A stretch of 64,000 nt of DNA from Cystobasidium ongulense (lineage: Eukaryota > Basidiomycota > Cystobasidiomycetes > Cystobasidiales > Cystobasidiaceae). The notes beneath the pieces are model-generated. The model did no database searches. It saw nothing but the letters and a program-made list of their open reading frames with translations, and was not told the DNA's origin. Below, in pieces: positions 23,368 through 34,298 of the stretch; position 1 is the stretch's first letter, and every line of letters starts with the position of its first letter. Both the position numbers and the translations under genes were made by a program. The DNA lies in assembly GCA_022835595.1 (NCBI GenBank), contig BQUP01000008.1, forward strand, positions 992,001-1,056,000, given 5' to 3'.

Positions 23368-25243
23368 TTAGATAGTAGTAAAAGACATTTCATCTTTATT
23401 ATAATTACTAGATCCTCTCTCGGAAGGAGGATTAGAGCATAATTCCGGATGGCCAATTTTCACTAATTTCTTATCATATTGACCATCTCGATAACCTTCA
23501 ACTATACGTTGTAACAGTTCAGAAGTTGATACTCCATCTGTTCGCCTTGTAGGCAAGAAACGACCTTGATCTTTGACAAATCTGTAAATGTCACTTTGAC
23601 CTGGCGTTGTACCTTCGTATGGCATTTCGTCGTGTGCTACATAGTCGATTTTGTGCTTGTCCAGGAACTCTTGATCGACTACCCATGGTGCATCTTCGAC
23701 GACCTGTATAGAGCGGTGCGTCAGTACACACTGGTTGACAGACACGCTCTGATCATCTTGCACGCACCTCATCCACCCACCGACAGTTGCGAACACTCTC
23801 GTATCGCTCGGCTGAAGTCATTACTGGGATAGCTTTATGCTTCCTCACAAGCTCACTCGAGCAGACTCCGACTAGCAAATGCACATTTGGGAAGGCCAAC
23901 TTGGCTTGTCGCAGAGCTAATGCATGGCCATAATGGAACTGGAAGAACAGATGAGTCGCCATCAGTACAGCTTTAGAGCTACTTTGTCTGAACCCAGCAG
24001 CGCTACTATGCCACTCACCAAGTCGAATACACCATCAGCATATATGCGCACCGGCCGGTCAGTGGGTGGGTTATTGATCTTGTAGTTTCTCTCGACTCCA
24101 TCGGCACCTGCACCTGCAATGGCCTGCTTGACGCTTTCCTGCAAATCCAGTGCGCTCATCTTGGCGAGGAAGCCATGAGGGGCAGGATGATGTATAGCCT
24201 CTTTGCTTTCTGGCACTTTTAAGAGATCATTCGAAGCTGGCCTCATTGGCGATACTCCTCCTTCCGTCGTACTTCCTCTTGGCGACCCGGGTGAAGCATG
24301 ACGCAAATGCGTAGATGGCGCGTGTGGTATTTGAGGTGCCGGTGAATCAGGTGGTACTACAACACTGTTTGAGCCGTCTTTACCTTTTGAGTTTGGCGAC
24401 ATCGATGCTACCGAGATAGACGATGATGAAGGCATGTTCTGCAGACGGCTACTTCTGGTCGCGAGGCCGTCGTAGTACGAGCGTGGGTATCCTGAGCCTG
24501 AAGTGACCGCTGAACCTGACTGTGCTGTGGTTGACCCATCTGCAGCTGCATGAACGTGGTGGTGAGGCCGCCTCGACGACATTGGTGCCGAACTGATGTC
24601 ACCGTCGTCTTTATGGGCAGTGGAGGGCAGGTGCAATGCCGTGGTTGATGGAGCACCGGGCAGTATGTGAAGCAAGGGGAGAACATCTGTCAGTCAATTT
24701 GTGCTGCTCGTATTCCTTTTGAAAGTCCTCTGCTCCCTCTGTACTCACAAGTACTTGCTTGGGACTCGTTGCCGTCGGGAGTATCGACTGCCATACTGGG
24801 GGAAGATCTCCGCTGTCTGCTGGCACCGGGCGAGGCAGCAGTATCCAGTGTGGAATTGCCTGCTCCATTGGTGCTGCCCAGTCCTACGTTGGCTGCTTGT
24901 CCATCCTGCTGGGGCTGCTTGCTTGGACCGCCAGCAGATACGCCCGCTGCATTCGAGCGGCGTGTCGGGGCAGTGAACGAGCCAGTGTCGGTGTCGTCTG
25001 CACCCATTGCGTCTTCTGTAGTCTCTGCGTTGCTCTCTTCTGAAGCTTCACGCGACCTGCTCGAGTCTCCAGCTGTAATAAATGACGGCCGCATTATGTT
25101 CCCAAGCAAAGCGGGCAGGCAGGATGAAAGAACGGTCAACTCCGACTAGAATACGGCGCAGAAGCAAGGCTATCCAACTCACGCTGGGCTGGATTCTTTC
25201 TGCGTCGCTTTGGCGCTGCAGGTGTAGGCTGTCTGGATGCCAT
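23368..25243 (-). CDS. Choline-phosphate cytidylyltransferase
   Basis: Makes CDP-choline from phosphocholine and CTP, the regulated step of the Kennedy route to phosphatidylcholine. It starts at 25243 with [20 protein letters not shown], whose basic cluster resembles a nuclear localisation signal. A long Ser/Pro/Gly-rich, probably disordered stretch of about 250 residues follows. The catalytic domain starts at [11 protein letters not shown] and has [13 protein letters not shown] (HxGH motif), [24 protein letters not shown], and [11 protein letters not shown] (the RTxGxST signature). The protein ends about 50 residues after that motif, so little room is left for the C-terminal amphipathic membrane-sensing helix found in animal enzymes. 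PEMT, the enzyme of the alternative route, lies at 62.7 kb. Confidence 0.92.
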
Positions 25244-25676
25244 GCTGATGTGTCCAGTTAATCTGATCAGATGCAGAGCAGAGCAGAGAAAAGCAGAGGC
25301 AAGCGGGAACGGCACTCTGACCTTTGCCCAACTCGACTCAATCGGGCAACACAGCGACTGCAGCTCCAGAATAGTCAACAGACCCGTCCAATAATCTGCT
25401 CCTGTCTGTCTCTGAGCACGTCTCCATTGCCTGCCGCGAGCAATATCCATCACAATGACCCCGACAAAACCCAAGATTATATGCCGAACAGCGCATCATC
25501 ACGGACGGACTTGCGCATAGCCGCGAGTAGATCACAGCGAGGCAAACGTGGATCAAAGTCAAGTCTAGGTTCTGCTTTTCAGTCGTTCTGTTGGCTAGTA
25601 GCCTACACCGTTCGCCAATTTTCGTCCTCACAGGTGAAGAAAGTCCTGACTCTTCAGGAGGTTCATTACCTCACCT
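25244..25676. other. Intergenic region upstream of choline-phosphate cytidylyltransferase
   Basis: Promoter stretch of the cytidylyltransferase and 3' end of the first DPBB gene, both on the minus strand. Short purine-rich runs (gcagagcagagcagagaaaagc) occur near 25272. Nothing else seen. Confidence 0.4.
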
Positions 25677-26442
25677 CTATTCCTGGTAGCCAAAGGAAAC
25701 ATACTCCCACTTGACAGGAATGACGCCTTTCTCGTGCACGTCCAGAGCGCCGAAGCAGACGAGTGAGAGATCAATGCTGCACGTGATTTCCCCAACTCAG
25801 CTTTTGTCCGCGTACATCGCTCGCAGTCCAGATCATGATCATAATGTTGACGCGCTACTCACTCGTAAGTTCCACAGGACTCGCATCGGTCTTCAACTGT
25901 CGCATACGTAGTACGCCCGTTGTCCAGATTGGTCACTTTGATTTTGGCACCGCATCTTCCCTTTGGATACTCGGCCGTACTGACGGCCGCGACGTAATGC
26001 GTATCTAGATGATGGTTTCCGCAAGCACCTGCGTTGCCATTTTGGACTAAGATCAGAAGGAGAAGGGCACATTGTCATCAGGAAGACCAAAATTTATAAT
26101 CAAGTAAGCTGAGCAGCAGCTCCGATAGACACGCGAAGTCCTGTGAGGGCGCGTTTGCCCTGTTGTGGATTGGCTTAACCCATTCCCTAATCTAGGTACA
26201 ATACCTAGACTGCGAGGACGGAGTCAAGGCAACACACAACAGAAGCCGTCGGGGCCCGCATAGAACTGTGCTTGTCTATTGGAGTAGGTTGCGGAGGTGA
26301 CTGATAAAGGACGTGACCCACAGTAATACGTGGCTCTACCGGTGTGATTTTCTCCAATAGCCGGCTCCGTAGCCGGCGCAGCATATGCAGTACTGCTCAG
26401 GGTGGCTAGTAGGACCGTAAAAGTAGTAATGCCGAGAATCAT
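25677..26442 (-). CDS. Small secreted double-psi beta-barrel protein, copy 1 (expansin/barwin-like)
   Basis: A secreted protein with a single RlpA/barwin-like DPBB fold. Three exons give about 133 residues: signal peptide MILGITTFTVLLATLSSTAYA, short linker, then GRATYYFQNGNAGACGN, the canonical DPBB opening, YVAAVSTAEYPKGRCGAKIKV, a VEDRCESCGTYDIDLS block with the Asp of the fold, and IPVKWEY at the end. Such fungal proteins are often small cell-surface or apoplastic proteins; enzyme activity is not established. It has no kexin site, unlike its neighbour. The paralogue lies 0.7 kb upstream on the same strand. No recognised carbohydrate-binding domain is attached. Confidence 0.85.
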
Positions 26443-27163
26443 TTTCCTCTACCAACCGAAAATATAGATGGGAGTCTTGTTAGGAAACCTGGATAAGCGG
26501 ACGAAGAAGAGTTGCAGAAACGAGTGAACAGAGTGGACATGTCTACCTCCCTTGCACAGACCATCCTCAACTCAGTAAATTGTCAGCGGAGTAACATAAT
26601 CCAGGTCACTTCGTGATTAGCAGACAGCTCTGAAAGTGTTATATAGAAGATGTAAATTTATTGCCATTGGCACTTAAAAAAAGGAAGTATATCACTGGTA
26701 ATGCTACATATACTTCAGGCACCTCCGACGATGTACTTGTACAGAGACCTTGCGAAGCATTGATAGGTAGCTTATGCTACCTAGTTCTCTTGACCTAAGT
26801 CATACCAATTTTTCCCCACGTTGAATTGCTAACAAAAAAACACCTGGTGCCCGCAGAAGAAAGAGTAATGAATAGAAGAATATGAAAAGTTTTTTGATTG
26901 TTGCGAACGCCGTATGCTGACTGAGGAACCCATGGAAGGGTTATGTGTAGTTGATGATGTAGGTGGAATGATAAGCCATTGGCTTTTTTTGGGGATGCTG
27001 TATGAATACTGCAGGAATGATGTTGAGAAAGATGTATTTGATGATGAAATGTATGGAGAAAGATTGCAAGGGGTACTATATGAGAGATAGTATATTGAAG
27101 TTAACGAGCGAAAGACCGAAGTAGTTGGCTTGCAAGTCGGAGGCTTCCTCTTTCTTCTCCAAT
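26443..27163. other. Intergenic region between the two DPBB genes
   Basis: AT-rich 721-base stretch. A TATA-like tatata lies around 26638-26645, about 200 bases upstream of copy 1 on the minus strand, but its role is uncertain. The right part contains 3' sequence of copy 2 with T/A runs. No gene is seen. Confidence 0.45.
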
Positions 27164-27707
27164 TTATTCGTAGTTCCAGCTGATGGGGAGGACACCGGCA
27201 GACATGTCACCGAGAGCCTGGAAAGCACCAGTGGAGAGGTCGAGTCTGTGAAGAGGAAAGCAAGCAGGTGAGTTTGATGATCGATAGAAAAACCGGCGAA
27301 TCTAACTTACGATCCGCTTCCGCAACCTGGGCAGAGGTCCGCAACCTTTGCCGTGATGGACTTGCCATTGGCGGTGTTGGTGACGCTGACAGTCTGGCCG
27401 CACTTGCTGCTGTCGTACTGGTCAGCGTTGACCGCGACGATGAAGGCAGAGTCGCTGTTGACGTTGCCACAGGCACCGGCATTGCCGCCTTGGGCTGAAT
27501 CACCGGGAAAGAAGCCGATAATCAGACACGTGCTCAAAGATAGAAAGGAAGACGCGACTGCCTCTAGGATAAGCAAGACTCACTGTAGTAGGTAGCACGG
27601 CCAGAGCTGCGCTTGGATAGGTTCTGTGCCTGCTCCTCAATTGGAGCACCGACTACCATGGTAGCGGCAGCGGCAACAACGGCGAAGACTGTCTTGAATG
27701 CAACCAT
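27164..27707 (-). CDS. Small secreted double-psi beta-barrel protein, copy 2 (expansin/barwin-like)
   Basis: Paralogue of the 25.7-kb gene. Three exons: signal peptide MVAFKTVFAVVAAAATMVVGA, a pro-segment ending in Leu-Ser-Lys-Arg (a kexin cleavage site), then SSGRATYYTQGGNAGACGN, FIVAVNADQYDSSKCGQTVSV, VADLCPGCGSGSLDLSTGAF, and VLPISWNYE at the stop (27164). About 130 residues. The intron positions after GRATYY and before the LDLS block match copy 1, supporting tandem duplication. A TATA box 150 bases upstream suggests strong, regulated expression. Function as a wall-associated or effector-like protein is inference. Confidence 0.9.
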
Positions 27708-29683
27708 TTTGAAAATTGAAGTAGATTGAATTCTTTAGAAAAGAAAGGTAACGTAAAAAGATACGAAGGGGAGTAGTGATAGGTAGTAGTATGAACTAGG
27801 CTTGAGAAGCTTTGGAATGAGAAGAGAAGAGAGAGGAATGTGAATCTTATGCTGGCTTTTATACTTTTTCAAGTCTTTATCCTCCCAACGATTCATGATG
27901 CTACACGGTCACTGGAAAAGATCATATAGACTCGCAAATCTCTTCAACAACACTCAATTGCGACATCCAAACTCTATGGTTATTGTACTTCTATACACGG
28001 AACGTTTCAAGGATTATCCTCGGCAAGTCCTGTGCCAGTCAATTCTGCATAGAAGCTGATAGAAGGGTTCCCTGGGCAGAAACAGGAGGACAGCTGAAGG
28101 CGACGAGCGCACATCTCGCCAGCGCGGTCCGACCGTCCCGTCACTGACTGCCTTCCGATATATATGAGAAGCAGTGACTGCCGCGAAAGGATTTGCATAC
28201 GACGCTTATGACTTGCAAATGATTTCAAGATGTTGGGCAGTTCGGGTGTCCGGAGGTAGCGAATCTGCGCAAAAGAGTACAACCCCATCTTCCGCAGGAG
28301 ACAATCCCGACTTCCCGTGTGTATAGTCGGCATCATCTCGCCAATTCTGGCAGTCTTTTCTGGTAACATCAGTGGTCATGGTTGTCACTGCCCTTGTCTC
28401 GGTTCTCGCTTTCTGGGGAGGTGGCTTTATGTAAGTTTGCCACACCCGGGGAATCCGCGAAATTTCCACATTGCTTTGTTGGTGGTTGAACTGATTATTA
28501 TAATTTAATTAGCAGATATCGCAGGTTTCTGTGCAGTAGTAGTAGTTAGTTGCCTTTTCGTGCTTGCTTTTTGCAGCGACGACCACTGCAAGTGGTCTGC
28601 TGTACAGCGGCCAACTTTTTGAATAAATAAATACAAGTCACCTTGATCACGCGTTCAGCTCTAATGGTGATGGTGACGGTCTGCATGAGAACAGAGCATC
28701 GTGGTTCATGATATCACAGGCGAGCGAAAACAATCATATGCAGGACTGTGGACCGCCTGCAGCGCGGATACGGGCTTGCCGGTGGGCGCATTGAGTGCCG
28801 GGTCTCGTCTATACAGCACTGCTGCCTTCATCGAGGCCTGCGCCATGGACGACAGCCTTGATGTTGGAGCCATAGTTCGTCAGATTCACCATGTTTGAAG
28901 ATGGACGACAAGAGCAAGAGCCTACCTTGACAACCCAGCAAGATCGCGAAGCAACGTGACCCTTCTAAACCTGTACATGTGGCTTCAGAATACTCCGAGT
29001 AAATGCTCGAGCGGCTGCGTATATGAAGGCTTCCCTATTATGTTTAAGTTGTCTTGCTAGCAAAGCGGAATGCTGAATCGAAGATGGAAGTTCATGCTAC
29101 AAAGAAGCAAAGCCTAAGCTTCCCGAAGAGAAGGATAAACAAAAGCAGAACGCACTCGTGAAACATGAATTGGATCTAGATCATGCTAAGCGAATGACGA
29201 ACAAGGCATATAAGAGAGATACAAAGAAGATAAGAGAACGATTGAAATCTGTATATACAACCCGAAAGAAAGAAGGGAAAGATTGAAATACCAAGCGAAA
29301 TGACGAAAGAAATACAACAGACCAAGCCTCGCTACGAGTCCAAGAGGTGCCTTTGCTCCCTCATCTTTCTCTTTCTGTGTGTGCACTGGACAATCTAGGC
29401 AGATGTATGGCTAGCGTGTTTGCCTTTGCGCTTCAATACTATATGTTTTGCTGAAGGAGAAGCTTTTGAACTTTCCCAATGCATTTGCATCTCCCTCCTT
29501 ACTCAGTGTGCTTGCTCTAAAACTCCAGCTTGAAGTATACGGTGTTTGTCGTTAAGTACTGCTTGTTGATCGTTATAACAGAAAGGGTCCATATCGTGTG
29601 TCAATTTAAATGCTTGTGGTGTGACTGCCTTTGCTTGAGTGCTTATAAATGCGACTTCGATGTCTACCCATCACTAAAAGCTT
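27708..29683. other. Largest gene-free stretch (about 2 kb)
   Basis: Between DPBB copy 2 and the Cdc24 3' end. It starts with the promoter of copy 2. The centre (about 28.0-28.9 kb) holds several short open frames with no family features and no good splice chains. The right part (29.1-29.5 kb) is purine-rich AT sequence. I could not support a protein, tRNA or structured RNA gene here. A fast-evolving small secreted gene or a long non-coding RNA cannot be excluded. Confidence 0.4.
27856..27863 (-). promoter_or_regulatory. TATA box of DPBB copy 2
   Basis: Minus-strand TATAAAAG about 150 bases upstream of the start codon at 27707. A consensus match at a sensible distance; most other genes here lack one. 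Confidence 0.6.
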
Positions 29684-32600
29684 CTACTCTGCGTAAACTA
29701 GAAGTGAAGCGTGAGGGCTTTGACCACTGCGTAGCCAGTCGAAGGCCATAGCCACATCATCATCCGCCGTCATCCATATCTTATCGCCTTCCTCATCTTC
29801 ATATTTGAGTCGAAGCGTGGTAGAAGTCAAGCCATTTGTTCGTGCTCCACAGAGCTGTATCTTATGCAGAACTTTCCTTGACAATTCCATGTACGATATC
29901 GAAGAGAGGACGACGATAACGAAAGTATCTTCACCGTAATTGACCTTGATCTTGATAGCGGAAGAAGGTGAGGTAGGAGCAGAAGGCAAATGAGGCTGAG
30001 GTGTAGATTGTGATTCGCGCGAATAGCCGTTCGTTCCAGGTGTAGCGGCTATTGATGATGTAGGAGAAGCATAATTGAAGCTTTGTGACTGGCCGGAATC
30101 TTCACTCGATCGATCTGTGCCCGTACTACATGAGCTAAAGCGCTTCACAGGGGCAGTAGTAGCCGAACCAGCCGTCGAAGCAATAGTAGCTGTGCTCGAG
30201 TTTCCAGCCATATTACGCTTCAGAGGCATAGCATGTCCGTTTGACATTTGTCTTCCCATCTGCGCAGAGCCAAAGTGTGCAGGATGCACGTTCTCCACAG
30301 GATAAGGTGACCACTGCTTATCACTTTGACTATTCGCAGACAACTGACCAGGTGTGAGCTGATAAACATGCGGACTGCTCGCGGATCGACTCCGTAAAGG
30401 CGGAGGAGCGTTGTGTATAGGCATATTCCCTTGTGAGTTCTGCCGCAGCATGCGGAGGGGTTCATTACCTTGGATAGATAATTCGTCCATTTGCTGTGCA
30501 ATACTTTGCCCTCGCAGGCCATTGAGAGCAGGCGTATAAGTCGCCGTTGAAGAACTCGATGAACCGGGTGGATGAGGTATAGGACTTGACCATTCATGGC
30601 TCTGTTTCTTTCGCAACGCCGACTTGCTCGCAGAATGCCGTAAACTTGGCGGTGGTCCTTCTTGAGGGCTATTGCTCGTCGCCGAAGAGGACATTGACGA
30701 TTGCCTCGGTAACGCAGGTACTGACGGATACCCCCCACTTGGAGTTTGGCTTCTCCATTGATTGATGACAGCCGAATTCGAGTCTTCCGTTTGCGCGCGA
30801 GGTCTCGACCCATTTGCTCCAGCAGCGTCTCCATTCTGCCTGACTCCAGGAGGTAGAGATTGTGTCGCCACGCCACGCCTTTGTATTCCACCGCCGAGAC
30901 TCGGCGTCGATCTGCCCGTTGTCGATTCGTATTCACCGGGATAACTATCTTCACCCTCATCTTCGAATGTCCCTCCGTATGGGTTCGATGAATATCCCAT
31001 CGCACTATGTAGACTGGCGCTCGATCCTCCGAAGCCCGGTATCATAGGACCAAGTTCGCTTTGAGGTGTATTGGGGAATTGACTGTGAGGTGAAGCAAGA
31101 CGACGAAGTTGTCCAGCCGAACGTGACCTTCTTTGAGCTGCCATTTCTTCTACTGCTTTGCTGACTGTTTTATGCCATTGAGTGAGTTGGTCCGGTGTGC
31201 GACATTTTATGCTGAAAGCTTCATCAAGTTGATCTCCTCTCCATGTTATTTGCAAAAGGTATGATCCTGTACAAAAGCGACAAATTGGAAATCATCAGCT
31301 TTTAATCGAATATGCAACCTTCTAAAGCGTGACGAAATCTTACCAGGTTTCGTAACAGGACTAGCTGAAATAACATTGTTAATGAATATCCTTCCCTTCA
31401 GTTGAAGGTTCGGTTTCCTTTTCAACGCAGCAGCAGCGGCCGCAGCGTTACCAGAACCAGATTTTCTAATCATCGAATTACTCTTGTTGACCTTAGTTTT
31501 TCCATTCCCTTGCAAGGGTGCATCTTTGCAGCAAAGGATAATCTTCTGAAATAAATAAACGTGATATTCTCTTTCGACTTCTGATTTGAGGACTTGAAAT
31601 TTTTCGTGTAATAGCAAATCACCGAACGAGCTTAATTCATGTCCCTCTGCAGTGGGCGCTATCGTCAGTATCAGGTCTCTTGTCTAACTTGATCAGAGGC
31701 TAACTTACTCCAGTCTTCGACACGCCCACGAAGTTCTTCAGTAGCTTGTCTATTCTCTTGTTTACGTGTCTCTTCATTCACTTTGTCAGCTATCCGTTTA
31801 GCGGTATCTACACCTTCTACGAGTTCTTGATAATTAGGCCACGACGTATCCGTTGCTTTTGCAAGACTCTGCAAATTTATCGATATTATATGATTGCGTG
31901 AGTTTACCGGCTGGTATACGGAGCGGTCCTCATACAATGCAACTCACCTCGAATAATAAATGATACTTGAGCAAACGTTGCACGGGTTTAATGTGGAACA
32001 TTAAGAGCTCATTGGGCTCGAGTATATGGCTTGCTCTAGCCAAAGCATGACCGTCCCCCTTTGCAACGGTCTGTAGTAGATCACTTGCGGCGAGGTAGTT
32101 GATGCAGTATGGTTCATAGACGGCGAAAGATTCCTCCTGTGTGGTTCGAATGGAACACTTTAATCAGCCTCGAACGTGGGTGAAATCATGCACTGGGGGA
32201 TCTTCACTCACCATCATGAGAAAGAGAGAACCGAAACGCTGGTGCTCAGGAGGTAGGCACGCATTGGTCTCTACTCCGATCAAGAACCTCCTAGCGAAAT
32301 CGACGATGCTGTTAAGGTTCAAGAATAGGCCATGTATCGTATCTTGGGATAATAAAGCGTCTTCCGATAGTTTACGAGAGTACTCCTATTAGGCGACACA
32401 ATAATGATAAATTCGACAGGAACCAAAGTTAGCGTTTTGAGCGAGTACAACTATTACATCTTTCCCAGCTTACCTGTAGTACCTCTAGATCCTGAACGTA
32501 TTTACGCTCTGTCATGAGAATCTCCTTTACTACATTCCCTCTTGTATCTAATGATTTCGCGCTGAATATGGGCTGTGCGGGTTCTAATTCATCTTCTTGT

Positions 32601-33475
32601 GGTGGTAGGAGGAGTCCTTTCGCTTCTATAATATCTACGACTTTAGATACGGTATGTACGACCTAGAGGAGAGGCAGAGGGAAAGATGAAAATCAGCAAC
32701 AGCTCGTTTCGTGACTAAATCCAGTACTTTGAACGCTGTTAAAGATCTGGTGGATGAGCAGACAACCTACTTTGACAGTCCCATTCGTATCTGGTGAGTA
32801 GAGTTCTCCAACTCTAAACATATCTTCATCACCCCACCCTAGCTGAGTAGAGCAAGCCATGACGAAATGAGCTACTCCCCTCTGACACGCTTTGAAATTA
32901 TTCAAAGAGGCATCAGGATTAACATCTAGACGTTTCTCAGGATTGATCATATTGAAAATATAGCATAAGGAAGAACCAAGTCTCAGAATATTCAATATTC
33001 TACTGACTGGATCATTTATATTATCTGCTGTTGGTAGCATATTCTGTTGTGCTGCTACTGCCATCGCTAGGTTCATGCTACTGCTCGAGGGAGTGGTAGG
33101 CGACAAAGGGGATGCCAATTCGCTTGATGATGATGCTGATGTTGCTCCTCCTTCAAAAGACGAGTCTGAGACATCTATGTACCGTTCTGCAAATCCAGGC
33201 ACGCGTCGCAGTCGCTTGAGTAAAGCTATACAGGTCTGGTACAGGCCAGAGGCGGCGTTGGCGGAGCGATTAGCAGCGCTGTTGACGGCGGCTACGGGCG
33301 AGTCGATGCCGTTGCTGGGCCCACCGAGTGAGCTTGAAGATGAGCCAGCGAAGGAAGTGAATGAGCGGTCTGCCATGCTTGGACGGGCTGCATGGCCTAG
33401 GTGGCCGGGATAGCTGGATGGCGTTGGCAGTGCGCTTGGAGGGAGGGATGCGCCTCTGAGGGATGCCGAGGTCAT
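29684..33475 (-). CDS. cdc24: Cdc24-type Rho guanine nucleotide exchange factor for Cdc42
   Basis: Activates Cdc42 to set cell polarity. Start taken at 33475 (MTSASLRGASLPPS); an upstream in-frame extension to 33661 is possible. Domains in order: a Cdc24 calponin-homology segment (LLKRLRRVPGF, ILRLGSSLCYIFN), then TVKVVHTVSKVVDIIEAK leading to the DH domain (ERKYVQDLEVLQEYSRKL, FGSLFLM), a PH domain (FQVLKSEVEREYHVYLFQKIILCC), a long Ser/Pro-rich linker of about 300 residues, and a C-terminal PB1 domain (IKIKVNYGEDTFVIVVLSS, KYEDEEGDKIWMTADDD) that would bind the scaffold Bem1/Scd2. The layout is exactly that of fungal Cdc24. Transcribed away from the Munc13-like gene, with a shared promoter region. 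Confidence 0.93.
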
Positions 33476-34298
33476 GGTGAGAGTATTGTGATAGACGGGC
33501 CTCTTTGGAGATGGTCGACTAGCAGTCTGAGTAGAGACGTGGCTACTCCAGCTTGATTGTCGCCTGACACTCGTCAATGCAAGCCTATTGCCTGCTCGCC
33601 CTGCTGATGCTCGAGGGCGACGGCAGGTGGCCGTCGAGCGAGTGCGGCGGCGAGGGTGCAACGAGCGGGGGTTCCGGTCGAGCTGTGCAGACCTGCAGCG
33701 TATACAAGGCAGTGGAGTGCAGCGTCGTAGGTGCGCGTATGTTGCTGCTTCCTCGAGACCAACAGTCGTCGAATGCGTGAAAAACGAGGCGCGCTAAGAC
33801 GCTCGCGATGCGACACGAGACGACACACAGACGTGGGCGGGAGTGCGTGTGTGCGATGGTGCCAGCTAGCAGCCTGCCTGAGTGTACGATGCACGTAGAT
33901 GTCGATGTCCCAACGCAGTTCTTGCTTCTTTTGTTGACTGATTGCCCGACTGGCTGCTGTCAACAATGGGCGTTTGGATGCGATTGATGCTGCACAGGTG
34001 ATGGCGACGGCGGTGGATGGAGTCTTGAATGGCCGTGTGTTGCTGCTCTGTCCGTCCTTATGCCCTCCCCGGCATACTTGTCCGCTCCATGGGGGTGATG
34101 GTGGTCATTGTGGGTGGTTGAGAGCTGTCCTCCATGTCCATCGTCGTCGTCGTTGTCGAGGTGGGCCATATCGATCATCGACCACGAATACACCACTTGA
34201 CAGCTCAAGCCGTTGCTCTGCTCCGACGACACACTGACATTCTCAACACATACAGGCAGTCAAGCAGGCCATCCAGCTAGCTCAGCCTAGCCTATGCC
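33476..34298. other. Divergent promoter region of cdc24 and the Munc13-like gene
   Basis: About 820 bases, GC-richer than average, with a short run of tcg triplets near 34141. It should hold both promoters. Part of the left side may code for a longer Cdc24 N terminus, since the frame stays open to 33661. Confidence 0.45.

Noticed and set aside
28007-28898. Short open frames in the largest intergenic stretch
   Set aside because: Composition and length fit chance; no signal peptide, domain or splice chain.
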